Notes under the pieces: model-generated
Seen by the model: the letters and a program-made list of their open reading frames with translations, nothing else
Told to the model about the DNA's origin: nothing
Databases searched by the model: none
Shown: positions 37,711 through 47,109 of the stretch, piece by piece
Layout of the letters: each line of letters starts with the position of its first letter
Position numbering within the stretch: position 1 is the stretch's first letter
Made by a program: the position numbers and the translations under genes
Source of the DNA: Stentor roeselii
Taxonomy: Eukaryota; Ciliophora; Heterotrichea; Heterotrichida; Stentoridae
NCBI GenBank assembly: GCA_006503475.1
Contig: RSEH01000051.1
Location: forward strand, 1 to 64,000
Length of the DNA: 64,000 nucleotides
Reading direction: 5' to 3'

Positions 37711-40053
37711 ATGCTAAAAAAATTATTGGTCTGGCTTCTTCTTCCAGTCCTATTTTCATTCACAGCATTTATCGCAGTCCGTTTGCCATCTCCTAAAACT
37801 AAAACTCTTTACCTTCCAGGCTCATCATCAAAGATTGACTTAACAAGAGACTCTCTCGGAATTCCACATATTTCTGCAGAGACTGCTGAAGAAGCCGTCT
37901 ACGGTTTAGGATATGCGATGTGTGAAGACCGTATGTGGCAAATCGACATGATGAGAAGATTAGCAACTGGGCAATTATCTGAAATGTTTGGAATTGATGC
38001 TTTGGAAACTGATATGTTTATGAGGAATGTCAAACTTGCAGAGATGGGCTTAAATGACACGATTAATGCCTCAGAACGCACTAAAGTATTTGCAGGGAAT
38101 TTTGTAAGAGGGATTAATGATGCAGCAGCAAATTCATGGTTACCACTAGAGTACTATCTTGTTAATCACAAATGGAAAAATTTCACTGAAGCTGAATCTC
38201 AGTCAATGCTTTACTTGACATCATTTTTTCTTTCTATGCTTTGGGGAAATGATGTTTTGAAGGTGCAGGTCAAAGAGTTTCTCGCTGAATTTAGTGAACT
38301 TGTTTTGCCGACTAGATTTGAATTTATAAACCCCAGAACTTTTATTGTTCGGGATGATGAACTTGCTGATGAACTTTTAGGAATTGAGGAAGAGTTATTG
38401 AAGAGTAACTTGACTAAAGTGGGTTTAAAGCCTAATTACTTTGACCAAGGCTCGGGTAGTAACGGATGGGTTATAAGTGGAAATCATACTTTAAGTGGAA
38501 AACCGATTCTTTCTAATGACCCGCACTTGTCATCGTCAATTCCGTCACTTTGGTACCTGAACCACCTGAATATTAGTGGAAAAAGCTTATTCGGCGTCAA
38601 TTCAGTTGGGTACCCTATGAGTGCCATTGGAAGAACTGAAAAATTCGTCTGGGGAATCACGGCGTCGAAAGTTGATGATGTGGACATCTATGAAGAAAAA
38701 CCAATAAATGATACACACTATATTTACAATGAAACCTTTTTGAAATTTGATAAAAAACTGGAAATTATTCAAATAAAGGGACAAAAATCTGCAGGTTTTT
38801 ATGTTAAGTCTACTATTCATGGCCCGCTGCTTGAAAAGACTTTAAAAACTGCGAAAAAATTTGTTCATACCTTGCCTGATGTAGAGTCTGAGAACCTGTC
38901 CTTCGCCTGGACATGTTTCGGTCACTTAGACCGAAGCATGGATTTCTCATACAAGATCCACGAAGTGGATTCAATCCACGAATTCCGCGATTTGATGAAA
39001 GGTGTAAGCGCAATAAAACTTGGAGTAGTCGCTGGGAGTTCAAACGGTGACATTTTATATCAAGCGACAGGACGTTCGCCACTGCGAGGAGCCGAAGGCG
39101 ACCAGGTCCTTCCAGGTTGGGACCCGAGGTACACCTGGAAAGGTATAATTCCATTCGAAGCCCAGCCCTATTCTCTAAACCCCAAAAAAGGTTTCATCGT
39201 GGCAGCAAACAACTTCATAACAAGCAAGTCATACAAACATTCCAATTCTCTAGGCCACTACTTCTGCCAGGGCCGTGCAGATCGTTTGACTCAGTTTTTC
39301 ACATCAAAAATCCAAGAAAACCACAAATTTACCTCAAAAGACCAAATTTTACTATTACAAGACGAGTTTGATATTTTCGCATCAGAAACTCTGCCAGTTC
39401 TTCTGTCAAAACTGAAAAATTCTTCAAAAATAATAGAAGAAAGAAAAATTCTTCAAGAATGGGATTTTATCATGTCACGAGAAAGTAAAGCTGCAGGTCT
39501 TTACGCGAACTGGCTGTTGAGGATCAGTTCGAACCTTCTCAGTCCTCATCTTCCTGAAGGCCTTTTACAGTCCTGTATAAGAAGCAACATAATGCAATAC
39601 CCTTTGACTAATTTTTTCCTTCCATTTTACCCGAGTTTAGAAGGACTTTGTGATGATCCGAAGACTGAAAGTGTTGAGAGCTGTGAAGAGTTGATTCAGA
39701 AGTCATTTGAAGAAGCTGTTGGACTTAGTAATGGCCGGGTCTGGGGAGAGATTCATGAAGTGACTTTAAGGCAGAACCCTTTTAGTATGAATAAGTGGGT
39801 TAGATGGTTCTTTGAAAGAAAAATGATTGTTGGAGGATGGGGAACTACTGTTCATGCAATTTCGAGTAACTGGGCAGTTGGACTTGCTGGAAATAATGGA
39901 CCTGGAGTTAAGTTTGTCGCTGATTTGGGAAATCAAACTGAAGGGTTTTGGAGCTTGGAGAGTGGAATGAGCGGAAATGCTCTGGGAAGACATTATGATG
40001 ACATGTTCAGTAGTTTTCATTATGGAGAACTTCCTAGGTTTGTTTTTCATTAG
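37711..40053 (+). CDS. Penicillin-acylase-type Ntn hydrolase
   Basis: This 780-residue amidase of the penicillin/acyl-homoserine-lactone acylase superfamily (S45) starts with a signal/anchor segment (MLKKLLVWLLLPVLFSFTAF). An alpha-chain segment follows (TRDSLGIPHISAETAEEAVYG and ALGYAMCEDRMWQ-like). Next comes the autocatalytic nucleophile GSGSNGWVISG, with Ser250 as the probable new N-terminus of the beta chain, then LSNDPHL and SAIGRTEKFVWGITAS. The enzyme self-cleaves and hydrolyses amide bonds. In eukaryotic protists it is likely secreted or lysosomal, with unknown substrate. It ends five bases from the convergent CNBD/TPR gene. Confidence 0.9.
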   Translation: MLKKLLVWLLLPVLFSFTAFIAVRLPSPKTKTLYLPGSSSKIDLTRDSLGIPHISAETAEEAVYGLGYAMCEDRMWQIDMMRRLATGQLSEMFGIDALETDMFMRNVKLAEMGLNDTINASERTKVFAGNFVRGINDAAANSWLPLEYYLVNHKWKNFTEAESQSMLYLTSFFLSMLWGNDVLKVQVKEFLAEFSELVLPTRFEFINPRTFIVRDDELADELLGIEEELLKSNLTKVGLKPNYFDQGSGSNGWVISGNHTLSGKPILSNDPHLSSSIPSLWYLNHLNISGKSLFGVNSVGYPMSAIGRTEKFVWGITASKVDDVDIYEEKPINDTHYIYNETFLKFDKKLEIIQIKGQKSAGFYVKSTIHGPLLEKTLKTAKKFVHTLPDVESENLSFAWTCFGHLDRSMDFSYKIHEVDSIHEFRDLMKGVSAIKLGVVAGSSNGDILYQATGRSPLRGAEGDQVLPGWDPRYTWKGIIPFEAQPYSLNPKKGFIVAANNFITSKSYKHSNSLGHYFCQGRADRLTQFFTSKIQENHKFTSKDQILLLQDEFDIFASETLPVLLSKLKNSSKIIEERKILQEWDFIMSRESKAAGLYANWLLRISSNLLSPHLPEGLLQSCIRSNIMQYPLTNFFLPFYPSLEGLCDDPKTESVESCEELIQKSFEEAVGLSNGRVWGEIHEVTLRQNPFSMNKWVRWFFERKMIVGGWGTTVHAISSNWAVGLAGNNGPGVKFVADLGNQTEGFWSLESGMSGNALGRHYDDMFSSFHYGELPRFVFH

Positions 40054-40058
40054 GTTAA

Positions 40059-42230
40059 TTAGTACTGGCGACTTGGTGGAAGAAGAGAGGATATCATCGA
40101 GCTTTTGAATGATACCCAACTTTGAAGGAATGATTGAATTGTTTTGGAGTCGAGGGATGAGGGACTGTCGATGTCGTCTACTTGGAGAAGGGTTGAGATT
40201 AGACGCTTTTGAAGCTTGGGGGATAGGAAATTTAGATGATAAGGCTTGAATTGAAGTACTTCGACTGAAGATGACTTGGCGATCTAATTAAGGCATACCA
40301 CAGAGAACTTCGAAACAGGAACCTTAATTTTCGGGTCAGTTGCAGGTAAAGTAAGAGCTCTACATGCAAAGTAATCATTTTCCTTCAATATTTTATACTC
40401 AATCCTTTCAACTTGCAACATTTTATCCTGTTGCTTCAAACATGTATCCTCCTGATGAACTTTCTCAAAAATATCTTTCCAAGTTGTAATAGTTAAACTG
40501 AACAAAGCTTGATTAATTTCACTTTGTTTCCTGACAATAATCCTCTCATCTTTATTCCTTTCACCTCGTTTCCCAGTACGCAAAGTAATTTTTTCCCTGT
40601 TGACCACGCGAAATCCTTCAGCAACAAGTGAAACAAATCCACTAACAATGACAAAAAGTCCATCAGGAGGTTTTTCAGTTCCAAGAAGCGTATCTCCATG
40701 ACAGAACTTTTTGACTTTCAAAGCCGAGGCAAGTGGAATAAGAAGAAAACGATTGACTCCCATGAAAAAGTCAACACTAGTCAAAGTTTTGAACTTCTTC
40801 TGAATGTCAAACTCGACCTGGTCGATTAACACCTGATTATACAGGTCTTTTGGCAGAGTGATTAAAATACAATGTTCCACCGCGCGACAACTTGTCTGTT
40901 GAAAAGCTTTAATCGCGGACTTTTCCTCTTCAGGTACCAGGGAAGACTCGCCGAAGTACCTCCCGTCATATAAAGTCGCGACTTCTACTGGATGACTGCC
41001 GAGCTCTTGGCAGAGCTTTTCCATTACAACTGAACCTTTTATTATTGCGAACATGTGACTCACTGACTCTCCTGCTGAAATTATTGTTTCACCTGCTTGG
41101 AATTGATGCACTTTTGAAAGGCTTAAAAGAAAAATACGAGTTTTTTCAGAAAATCTCGAAAAAAACTTGTTTTTTTTCGTTAAGTTGTCGAGAATCTCGT
41201 AGTCTCGAATTTGACTTGGCTTTGAAAGCTCGGAAATTATTTGCTTTGAATCGGTTTCAGAGATTGAATGGGAAAATAAACGCTTTGGTGTCAGTTTTGA
41301 AATGTTTTGGCTTAGATCGTTTAATTTTGAAAGGTCTAAATCTGGGCAGGGCTTTGATTCTGTTTTGAAAAATTTTTGGGAGAAGACTTCTGAGGTTTCA
41401 ACGTTTTCTTGGATGAAATTTGAGATTTTGTAGGTTTTTTTTAAGGGCTTTGGAAAAATTTGCTGTTTTTTTATTTGGGATTTTCCGAATAGCTCTTCTG
41501 GTGGAAAACTGGGAAGGTTGGAAACTGATTGTTTTGGACTTGGTTGTTTTTTGGAGATTGGGTTTAGTTTATTGAGACTTTTTGTTCGTTGGACCTGGTT
41601 TTGAGGTTTGTACCCAAGACTAAGTTTCTTCCAGTCAAAGTTTTCAACAATCCTATAAAAAGTCTTTTTCGGTCTGATAACTGTCGATTTACTAACAGGA
41701 CCTTCAGAATCCGATTTAATATTCATCCGAGATTCCAAAACACTAGAATACCTAACAGGTGCCCTAACAGCCGAATACGAAAACTTTAATTGAAAACATC
41801 CCGTCTTACCCTCAACATATTTTTTAAGCGATTCAAAATCCGGATCAGTGACTTTCCAGCAAAGGTTTAAACTACTAAGAGCAGCATTAAACTCATACTG
41901 AAAAACATAAGCCAAAGCCAAATCAAACACAGAGATTTCATTTTTCGCGATAGAAACAGCCTGAGTCAAATAACGAAGAGCAGCAGGTTTTTTCCCAAGA
42001 TACAAATAACAACACCCAACATTAGTCAGACACTCAAAGCTATTCGACAGTAGTTTATTAACCCTTTTAAACATCTTAAGAGCCCTGTAAAAATCACTTT
42101 CCAAATACGAATCAAGTGCAGCTTTAAACTCTCCATCAAGTTGAGACTGTTCCAAACATCTAAAAACCTTAGGAACAAAGATTTTACTAGAAAACCTCGA
42201 AGTACTTATAGATTTATCAGAGCAGTTCAT
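40059..42230 (-). CDS. TPR protein with two cyclic-nucleotide-binding domains, two exons
   Basis: The protein is about 718 residues. The N-terminal part carries TPR-like helices (LESDFYRALKMFKRVNKLL, NVGCCYLYLGKKPAALRYL, FDLALAYVFQYEFNAALSSL). A long Ser/Lys/Pro-rich linker follows. Two cNMP-binding folds come next: HQFQAGETIISAGESVSHMF to DGRYFGESSLVPEEEKSA, and FCHGDTLLGTEKPPDGLFVI. A 15-base intron (40284-40298) hides the end: the frame seems to stop at VVCLN, but splicing joins KFSV to IAKSSSVEVLQF and adds 74 residues. This is not an ion channel, since there are no spans, so it is probably a cAMP/cGMP effector or scaffold. The convergent amidase ends five bases away. Confidence 0.82.
40284..40298 (-). 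other. 15-nt spliceosomal intron
   Basis: On the minus strand it reads GTATGCCTTAATTAG, phase 0. The exon that follows stays open for 74 codons to TAA at 40061-40059. A is at position 10. Confidence 0.88.
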
Positions 42231-42285
42231 ATAATATATTCACTTTTCTCATCTAAAACTTTACTCTTGCTAGGATAATAAATTC

Positions 42286-42642
42286 ATGGCGGACAAATCG
42301 TATCTCTCTCAGCTGCAGAAGGCTGAAGGCTTAGCCACTGAAATCATTCGCAAAGCTCAGGAAAGCAGAGATCGAAGACTCAATCAAGCCAAGTTCGATG
42401 CGCAGCAGGAACTCGGAAAAACCAAGGCTGACTTGGATAGAGAGTATCATGAAGCTGCGGAAAAAGACACCAAAGGCTCTGACCCTGAACTTTTGAAGAT
42501 GCAGGAAAACTATAGGAAAAAAGCTGCTGAAGTCTCACATTCTTTCAATCAGTACAAAGATAATGCTATTGAGTTCTTGGTTGAAAGTGTTTTTAGAGTC
42601 AATTTGGAAGTTCCTAAGGTAGTTATAGGCAAGTTCGATTAA
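42286..42642 (+). CDS. V-type H+-ATPase subunit G
   Basis: This 118-residue helical protein has a start typical of V-ATPase subunit G: LSQLQKAEGLATEIIRKAQE then RDRRLNQAKFDAQQEL. It forms part of the peripheral stalk (EG) linking the V1 head to the V0 ring that acidifies vacuoles and contractile-vacuole membranes. The length and Lys/Ala/Glu-rich coiled coil fit the family, and it ends in a short beta-like FRVNLEVPKVVIGKF. There is no membrane span. It is divergent from the TPR/CNBD gene, with 55 bases between start codons. Confidence 0.9.
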   Translation: MADKSYLSQLQKAEGLATEIIRKAQESRDRRLNQAKFDAQQELGKTKADLDREYHEAAEKDTKGSDPELLKMQENYRKKAAEVSHSFNQYKDNAIEFLVESVFRVNLEVPKVVIGKFD

Positions 42643-43049
42643 TTTATTGGATTTAGAGGGTTTATAGGGTTTTTTTTTGGGGATTTAGAGGGTTTTGTTG
42701 GTGGATTGGAAAGTTGATGAAGTTTTAGGATTTTTTGGTTTGTTTATCAGAATGGTTTAGAGAAGGATTTAGTAATTCTTGTAGAATTTAGTAAGTTGCA
42801 TTTTTATTCTTGGAGGATAATCGGAATACTTTTTAAAACTTTCTGTGCTGGATGAACTTTAACACATAGCCAGTAAGTTTAAATAATGAAAAATATTTTC
42901 AAACCTTTTCAAAGCAAACTTCAAACATCTCACAATTCCTCTTCCAAATCCCATACCCCTAAAATCACTAAAATTTAACCCTTATCTACTTCAACCCATA
43001 TCAAGCAACTTCATTACCAATTTAAAAAAAATCAAATAAACGACTTGAA
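42643..43049. other. Intergenic stretch, G/T-rich then A/C-rich
   Basis: About 400 bases without a convincing gene. The first half is G- and T-rich on the plus strand with GGATTTAGAGGG twice (42649 and 42681). The second half is A/C-rich and probably contains the leader of the following plus-strand gene. Nothing else is recognisable. Confidence 0.4.
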
Positions 43050-43832
43050 ATGAAACCAAAAATTTCAAGAGATCCTGAATCTAATCCTTTCGACCTGATA
43101 GATCTCGACAAGTTCCCCAACGAAAACACTCGAAAAGTCGCTAAAAAAATCTTCGAAAGCATTTACCCTAAAAGAAAAACGCCTTCTCCAGACAAACACG
43201 AAATAACCAAATCCGCCCACGACCGTCAAACAAGTCTAACCCCGATTCCTTTAAAATACTACAGAAACCCTAAAAAGCTAGAAAGTCAATCAAAAGTTTC
43301 AAAATTAACCCAAAATTCATTTTCATTCAGCAAAAGACCGAAAACCTGCCATCAAAAAGTGAATTCCCAGCAGTATCCAAGTACCACTGACGAGAGTTAC
43401 TCAAAATCCCCATCAATCCATCCAAGCAGCAGTAAAAGTATCGACTTTAAGTTCGGTTCAAGTGCAAGTCATTCAAAAACGCCATCAGCAGTGAAAAGTA
43501 AGAAAACTGAAAAAAGTGAGTACTTTGAAATGATAAACCAAATGGCAAGTAAGTTATTTCTAAAGACTCCTTTCTTTAACGGGAAGGACAAACGAAAGGT
43601 GGTGAAAGAGAAAGACGATGTAATAGTTCTCATCAGAAATCTCCAAAACTACGGAATTTTTGAAGGAAAAGTGAAAGATGAACTTATCAGGTATTCAAAC
43701 GAGTCTCGTCAAGCACTTGATGGAGACCGGGCAAGTATCGTCGGGCAGATCAAGACAGGTCTATTCGACCCGAACAAAAACATAATAAAAATCAAAACAC
43801 GTATCAAAAGAAAGCTAGTGAAAGAGTTCTAA
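43050..43832 (+). CDS. Hypothetical Ser/Lys-rich protein, 260 residues
   Basis: I do not recognise this protein. It has no signal peptide or membrane span. The N-terminal 40 residues (NPFDLIDLDKFPNENTRKVA) are more ordered. A central region (about 50-155) is very rich in Ser, Lys, Thr and Pro (SKSPSIHPSSSKSIDF) and likely disordered. The C-terminal third becomes helical and basic (MINQMASKLFLKTPFF, KDDVIVLIRNLQNYG, RIKRKLVKEF). It could be a nucleic-acid- or cytoskeleton-binding protein. It ends with TAA one base before the end of the convergent gene at 43834-44355. Confidence 0.65.
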   Translation: MKPKISRDPESNPFDLIDLDKFPNENTRKVAKKIFESIYPKRKTPSPDKHEITKSAHDRQTSLTPIPLKYYRNPKKLESQSKVSKLTQNSFSFSKRPKTCHQKVNSQQYPSTTDESYSKSPSIHPSSSKSIDFKFGSSASHSKTPSAVKSKKTEKSEYFEMINQMASKLFLKTPFFNGKDKRKVVKEKDDVIVLIRNLQNYGIFEGKVKDELIRYSNESRQALDGDRASIVGQIKTGLFDPNKNIIKIKTRIKRKLVKEF

Positions 43833-43833
43833 T

Positions 43834-44355
43834 TTAACTAACACCTTTCAATTGGTTGTACTCTGAGTCACTCAAGTTGTGAACACCCATCACAAGTTTT
43901 ACCTCGAAGAACAAAACAACGACTTCAGCAATCAACACAAAAGTCTGAAGCACGATATAAGCCGTGTTACGCAGGACTCCCATCACTATTACTTGAACTA
44001 TTAGGATTAGTGACAGGTAGACCAGGTAAAACTTGTTTAAACACTCGCTGTATTTGTGAGCTCCGATAAATCCTACTATTGGAAATGCAAAAGTCAATAC
44101 TAATGGCCATGCACCGGGAATCAGGTAAAATAAAGTGCAAAGGCTTAAACATAATGATGACCATTTCACGATTTTAGAGTATTTTCGAAGAGGGGCTAGA
44201 GAACTTGATGAGTCGTCCATGGTTGAACCTGGGATTATCCCACTTGGCTCTTCGACGTAGAAACTTGATTGAAGCTTCTCTGGAGGGGTCTGACCTTCCT
44301 CGACGATGATGTCTTTGAAACTGCTTTGAGGGTTGTTTAGTGAGCCTTGGTTCAT
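43834..44355 (-). CDS. Four-span membrane protein, 173 residues
   Basis: After a polar N-terminus of about 65 residues come four hydrophobic spans: WSSLCLSLCTLFYLIPG, WPLVLTFAFPIVGFIG, FYLVYLSLILIVQVIVMGVL and VLQTFVLIAEVVVLFFEV. The end is soluble (VHNLSDSEYNQLKGVS). There is no signature motif, and I do not assign a function. A possible 16-base intron near the stop (starting GTG, with a GTT...AG alternative) was not convincing. Its stop lies one base from that of the preceding plus-strand gene. Confidence 0.7.
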   Translation of the reverse strand: MNQGSLNNPQSSFKDIIVEEGQTPPEKLQSSFYVEEPSGIIPGSTMDDSSSSLAPLRKYSKIVKWSSLCLSLCTLFYLIPGAWPLVLTFAFPIVGFIGAHKYSECLNKFYLVYLSLILIVQVIVMGVLRNTAYIVLQTFVLIAEVVVLFFEVKLVMGVHNLSDSEYNQLKGVS

Positions 44356-44549
44356 TTTTATTTAGGGAAAGAGAGTTGGTTATTTATTAGAAATTTTGGA
44401 CTTTGTGGAGATAATGATGAAGTGTTATTGAGAGATTTTGTAATTTATTTGAAGTTATGAGAGTTTTATTAGGGTGGTTGAAGGGAAGTCTTTTGGAAGG
44501 TTAGAGTTTGATTGAGTGTGAATAAGTTTAATGTTTTTTATAATAGAAA

Positions 44550-44948
44550 TTGATTCACCTTCATTTGCAGTCTATTGATAGAAAACATCTCAGAGCTCCT
44601 GATAGACGATCTACATCTTCACTTCGATTTGGGTCAAAGGAAGTCAACCTTAAATGGAAATTTAACCCCTTTAATATCTCTACCTTTTCTAAGCTAATAC
44701 CGATCAAAACTCAAAGAAAAGTTATAGCAGTTAAACATGATTCCTTGTCGGGAGAATTAAAACATCAAGAGTCGAAAAATTCTGGACTTAAGATTAGGAT
44801 TCAGAAGTATCATCGAAAAACTCACTCCGATAATTCGGATGTTGCTACAAGATCGATCAATTTGATTAAAGAATACGATGCTGACCATGATGCACTTCTA
44901 GTGAGTGACTTGAGTCGATATGTAGGTGAAAGTTTAAGACTTAACTAA
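44550..44948 (+). CDS. Hypothetical basic protein, start codon not found
   Basis: This frame of about 130 residues has no internal or nearby in-frame ATG, because an in-frame TAG precedes it at 44544. It is basic and polar, ending SINLIKEYDADHDALLVSDL and SRYVGESLRLN, which looks like real coding sequence. The ATG at 44531 is in another frame (MFFIIEIDSPSF). Either a short intron or frame break lies near 44570, or the copy is damaged. Its 3' end overlaps that of the convergent gene by 15 bases. Confidence 0.4.
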   Translation: MIHLHLQSIDRKHLRAPDRRSTSSLRFGSKEVNLKWKFNPFNISTFSKLIPIKTQRKVIAVKHDSLSGELKHQESKNSGLKIRIQKYHRKTHSDNSDVATRSINLIKEYDADHDALLVSDLSRYVGESLRLN

Positions 44949-45392
44949 TGACTTTAGAATAGGCTTGTTATGTCTGGAAGCGAGGTATGCCAAAAAAACC
45001 TCAATATCTTTGAGTGTAGGTCCTGAGAGCTTTTGCTCTGGAATCAATGACTTGGCATCTAAACTAATCTTGTGACATGAAAGACTTTTCCTTTTAAATC
45101 CTGAGAGCCTAAGTTTTGCTCGAAAATTTTCAGGTATTGAGACTAAACTGTCTTCTTTTTGAAGAGTTTTAGGAGTTGGAAGGATTAGCTTCTTCTTCAC
45201 TTGAGATAAAATAGGCTTTAGAAATACCGGCTTTGTGGGGGTGGTTGGAATGATGATGGAGCTTTTCGCTTTTGATGATAAACTGCTAGGAAATAAACTT
45301 ATTGGAGAAATCCCTTCAGGGATCTTCAAAGTTCTTTTAAAAAAAGTGCTTTTTGATGCATTCTCAGGGTTCTTTAAAACTGAGGATTTCAT
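44934..45392 (-). CDS. Hypothetical Ser/Lys-rich protein, 152 residues
   Basis: I do not recognise this protein. It is basic, with many Lys, Ser, Leu and Pro (KSSIIIPTTPTKPVFLKPIL) and two Cys/His-poor ends. The C-terminal part (LKDIEVFLAYLASRHNKP) is helical. There is no signal peptide or span. The last 15 bases of its coding sequence overlap the coding sequence of the convergent gene at 44550-44948. The upstream region to about 45500 is intergenic. Confidence 0.55.
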   Translation of the reverse strand: MKSSVLKNPENASKSTFFKRTLKIPEGISPISLFPSSLSSKAKSSIIIPTTPTKPVFLKPILSQVKKKLILPTPKTLQKEDSLVSIPENFRAKLRLSGFKRKSLSCHKISLDAKSLIPEQKLSGPTLKDIEVFLAYLASRHNKPILKSLVKS

Positions 45393-45739
45393 AGTATTAT
45401 GATGAGAAATTTAAGAAGTTTCGACTAGCCTAGAGAAAGGTCTTAGACTGCTTTTGTCTTCTTTGATTTACCTCTCTGCCTCTTGGCGAGGGCTTATATT
45501 AAGATAAGTAATAATTATTATAAATGGCTTTGAAACTTGTATAAATGGAAGAGCGTAAGAAATTAGAAGGAATAAAAAATGATTAAGACATGAGAATATT
45601 ATAAAAACATATCTTGTAAAATAGACTGCTTATTTACATAAATTTCATTAGGCTTCATCGATTTGATTCATTAAGATAAGTAAAATTTCTTGACTTACTA
45701 TTTAGGCCAAAACAACCTGAAATGAAATCTGAAGATAAA

Positions 45740-46600
45740 CGACTTAATCATGAAATTGAGAAGGCAAAGTTTTCAATACTTTCTAGATATTACATCTCGA
45801 AACATGAAAAATAATTGATTGTGATTGATGATGATCATCTAACATTATCAAATTGCATATTTTAACTTCAATCCAATATTCATGCAAAATATGGATCTAT
45901 CTTTTAGTTGTCACAGAAAGTGTCTCCTCTGTTTATCTAGATGGCTATATAATACTTTCCAAGGCTTATTCATTTTGATCAAATTCACTTATGAATAAAA
46001 CTTACAATTCAATCATGAGCGTGATTAGTAAACTTTACCTTTTTTCCCATAACTAAATCAAATCATTGTGTAAGAATTTTCAGTTCAATTATTTCATTCA
46101 AGTTTTGAATGTGAAAAGTGATGAAGTTGTACAAGTTTGGATATAGATAAAAAAACTTGTATTATTTTCTCAGATTATTTTTTGGGTAATAATTTTCAGA
46201 GATTCAGTCTTAATGCCAGGACAAATTGTCCAAATTTTAGTGGTTGGAAGAGAAGGAAAATATCAATTTTAAATAATGATCATTTTGGTGTGAATAGGTC
46301 TAATTTTATAGAAAAATTCCCAGGGCTTATTTAAAAATTTACTAATTTATTGCTTTAGTAATGAAACTGAATGATTTTGAAAGTTTTAAGAAGAATCGAG
46401 ATAATTTGGAGTAGCTTATCTTACTGGTTTCAGGATGACTGATAGTTTGGCTATTTAAAATAATTTCGAATGATTCTCTATATATTCCATAAATGATGGA
46501 GATTTCATGTGATATAATTCGATTAGTATTAATAGAAATCCATTTTTTTAGGGAGATTAGGTTAATTACTCTTTATTTGGATTATTTGAGATTATTCTTT
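45740..46600 (+). pseudogene. Decayed paralogue of the downstream ANF-type receptor gene
   Basis: The 1.7-kb gap before the receptor gene holds a relic of it in the same orientation. Similarity is clear at the protein level despite many stops: LIVIDDDHLTLSNCI (45814 on) against LLVIENDLPNLRNLI, KIWIYLLVVTESV against KYGEYLLFITDNP in the following part, and VNRSNFIEKFP (46290 on) against VNRSNFFSEVP. The nucleotides also align around 46430 (GGATGACTGATAGTTT). Stops and shifts occur throughout, so it cannot be translated. It corresponds to roughly residues 150-440 of the intact receptor. Regions 45393-45740 and 46600-47109 are AT-rich with nothing certain. Confidence 0.7.
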
Positions 46601-47109
46601 TTTTTAACTTTTTCATGCCTTATCAAAATTATAATATTTGATCGTTTTAAACATTTCAAACTCGATTCAACATTTTATTAAATATGATTCTGCGAGCTCT
46701 GATTTAATTTCAAAGAAACTTCTCATTTCTGATTATTTTGATGATATGGTAAATTATATACTGAGATTATTGATCAATGTGGGAGTTGTATTAAAGCGAA
46801 TTTTCTAGATTAATATATAATAAACTATAAGAAACTTTAGAACAGTAATTTCTAAATTTTAGGTTTTTAGACAACATATATATCATTTATTTGTGAGGTT
46901 TCTGATTAAATTGATTGATTTTCACTGATTATATAGATTAAGATCCTTAAATTTTAAATTTTTAACTGAAAATAATTCAAGAAATTTAAAAGAAACAATT
47001 TTTGATAGTCTTTGAATATCAAAGCTTTATTCAAATCACTAATTCTTTGAATAGTTGATGAATAATACAAAAATAATCATCATTTAATCAGAAATGAAAT
47101 GAAACTATA

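Noticed and set aside
42649-42692. Telomere-like GGATTTAGAGGG repeats
   Set aside because: Only two copies with irregular spacing in a G/T-rich intergenic stretch, not a tandem array and not at a chromosome end.
46137-46334. 65-residue ORF as a separate gene
   Set aside because: Its VNRSNF segment aligns with the downstream receptor, so it is part of the decayed copy.
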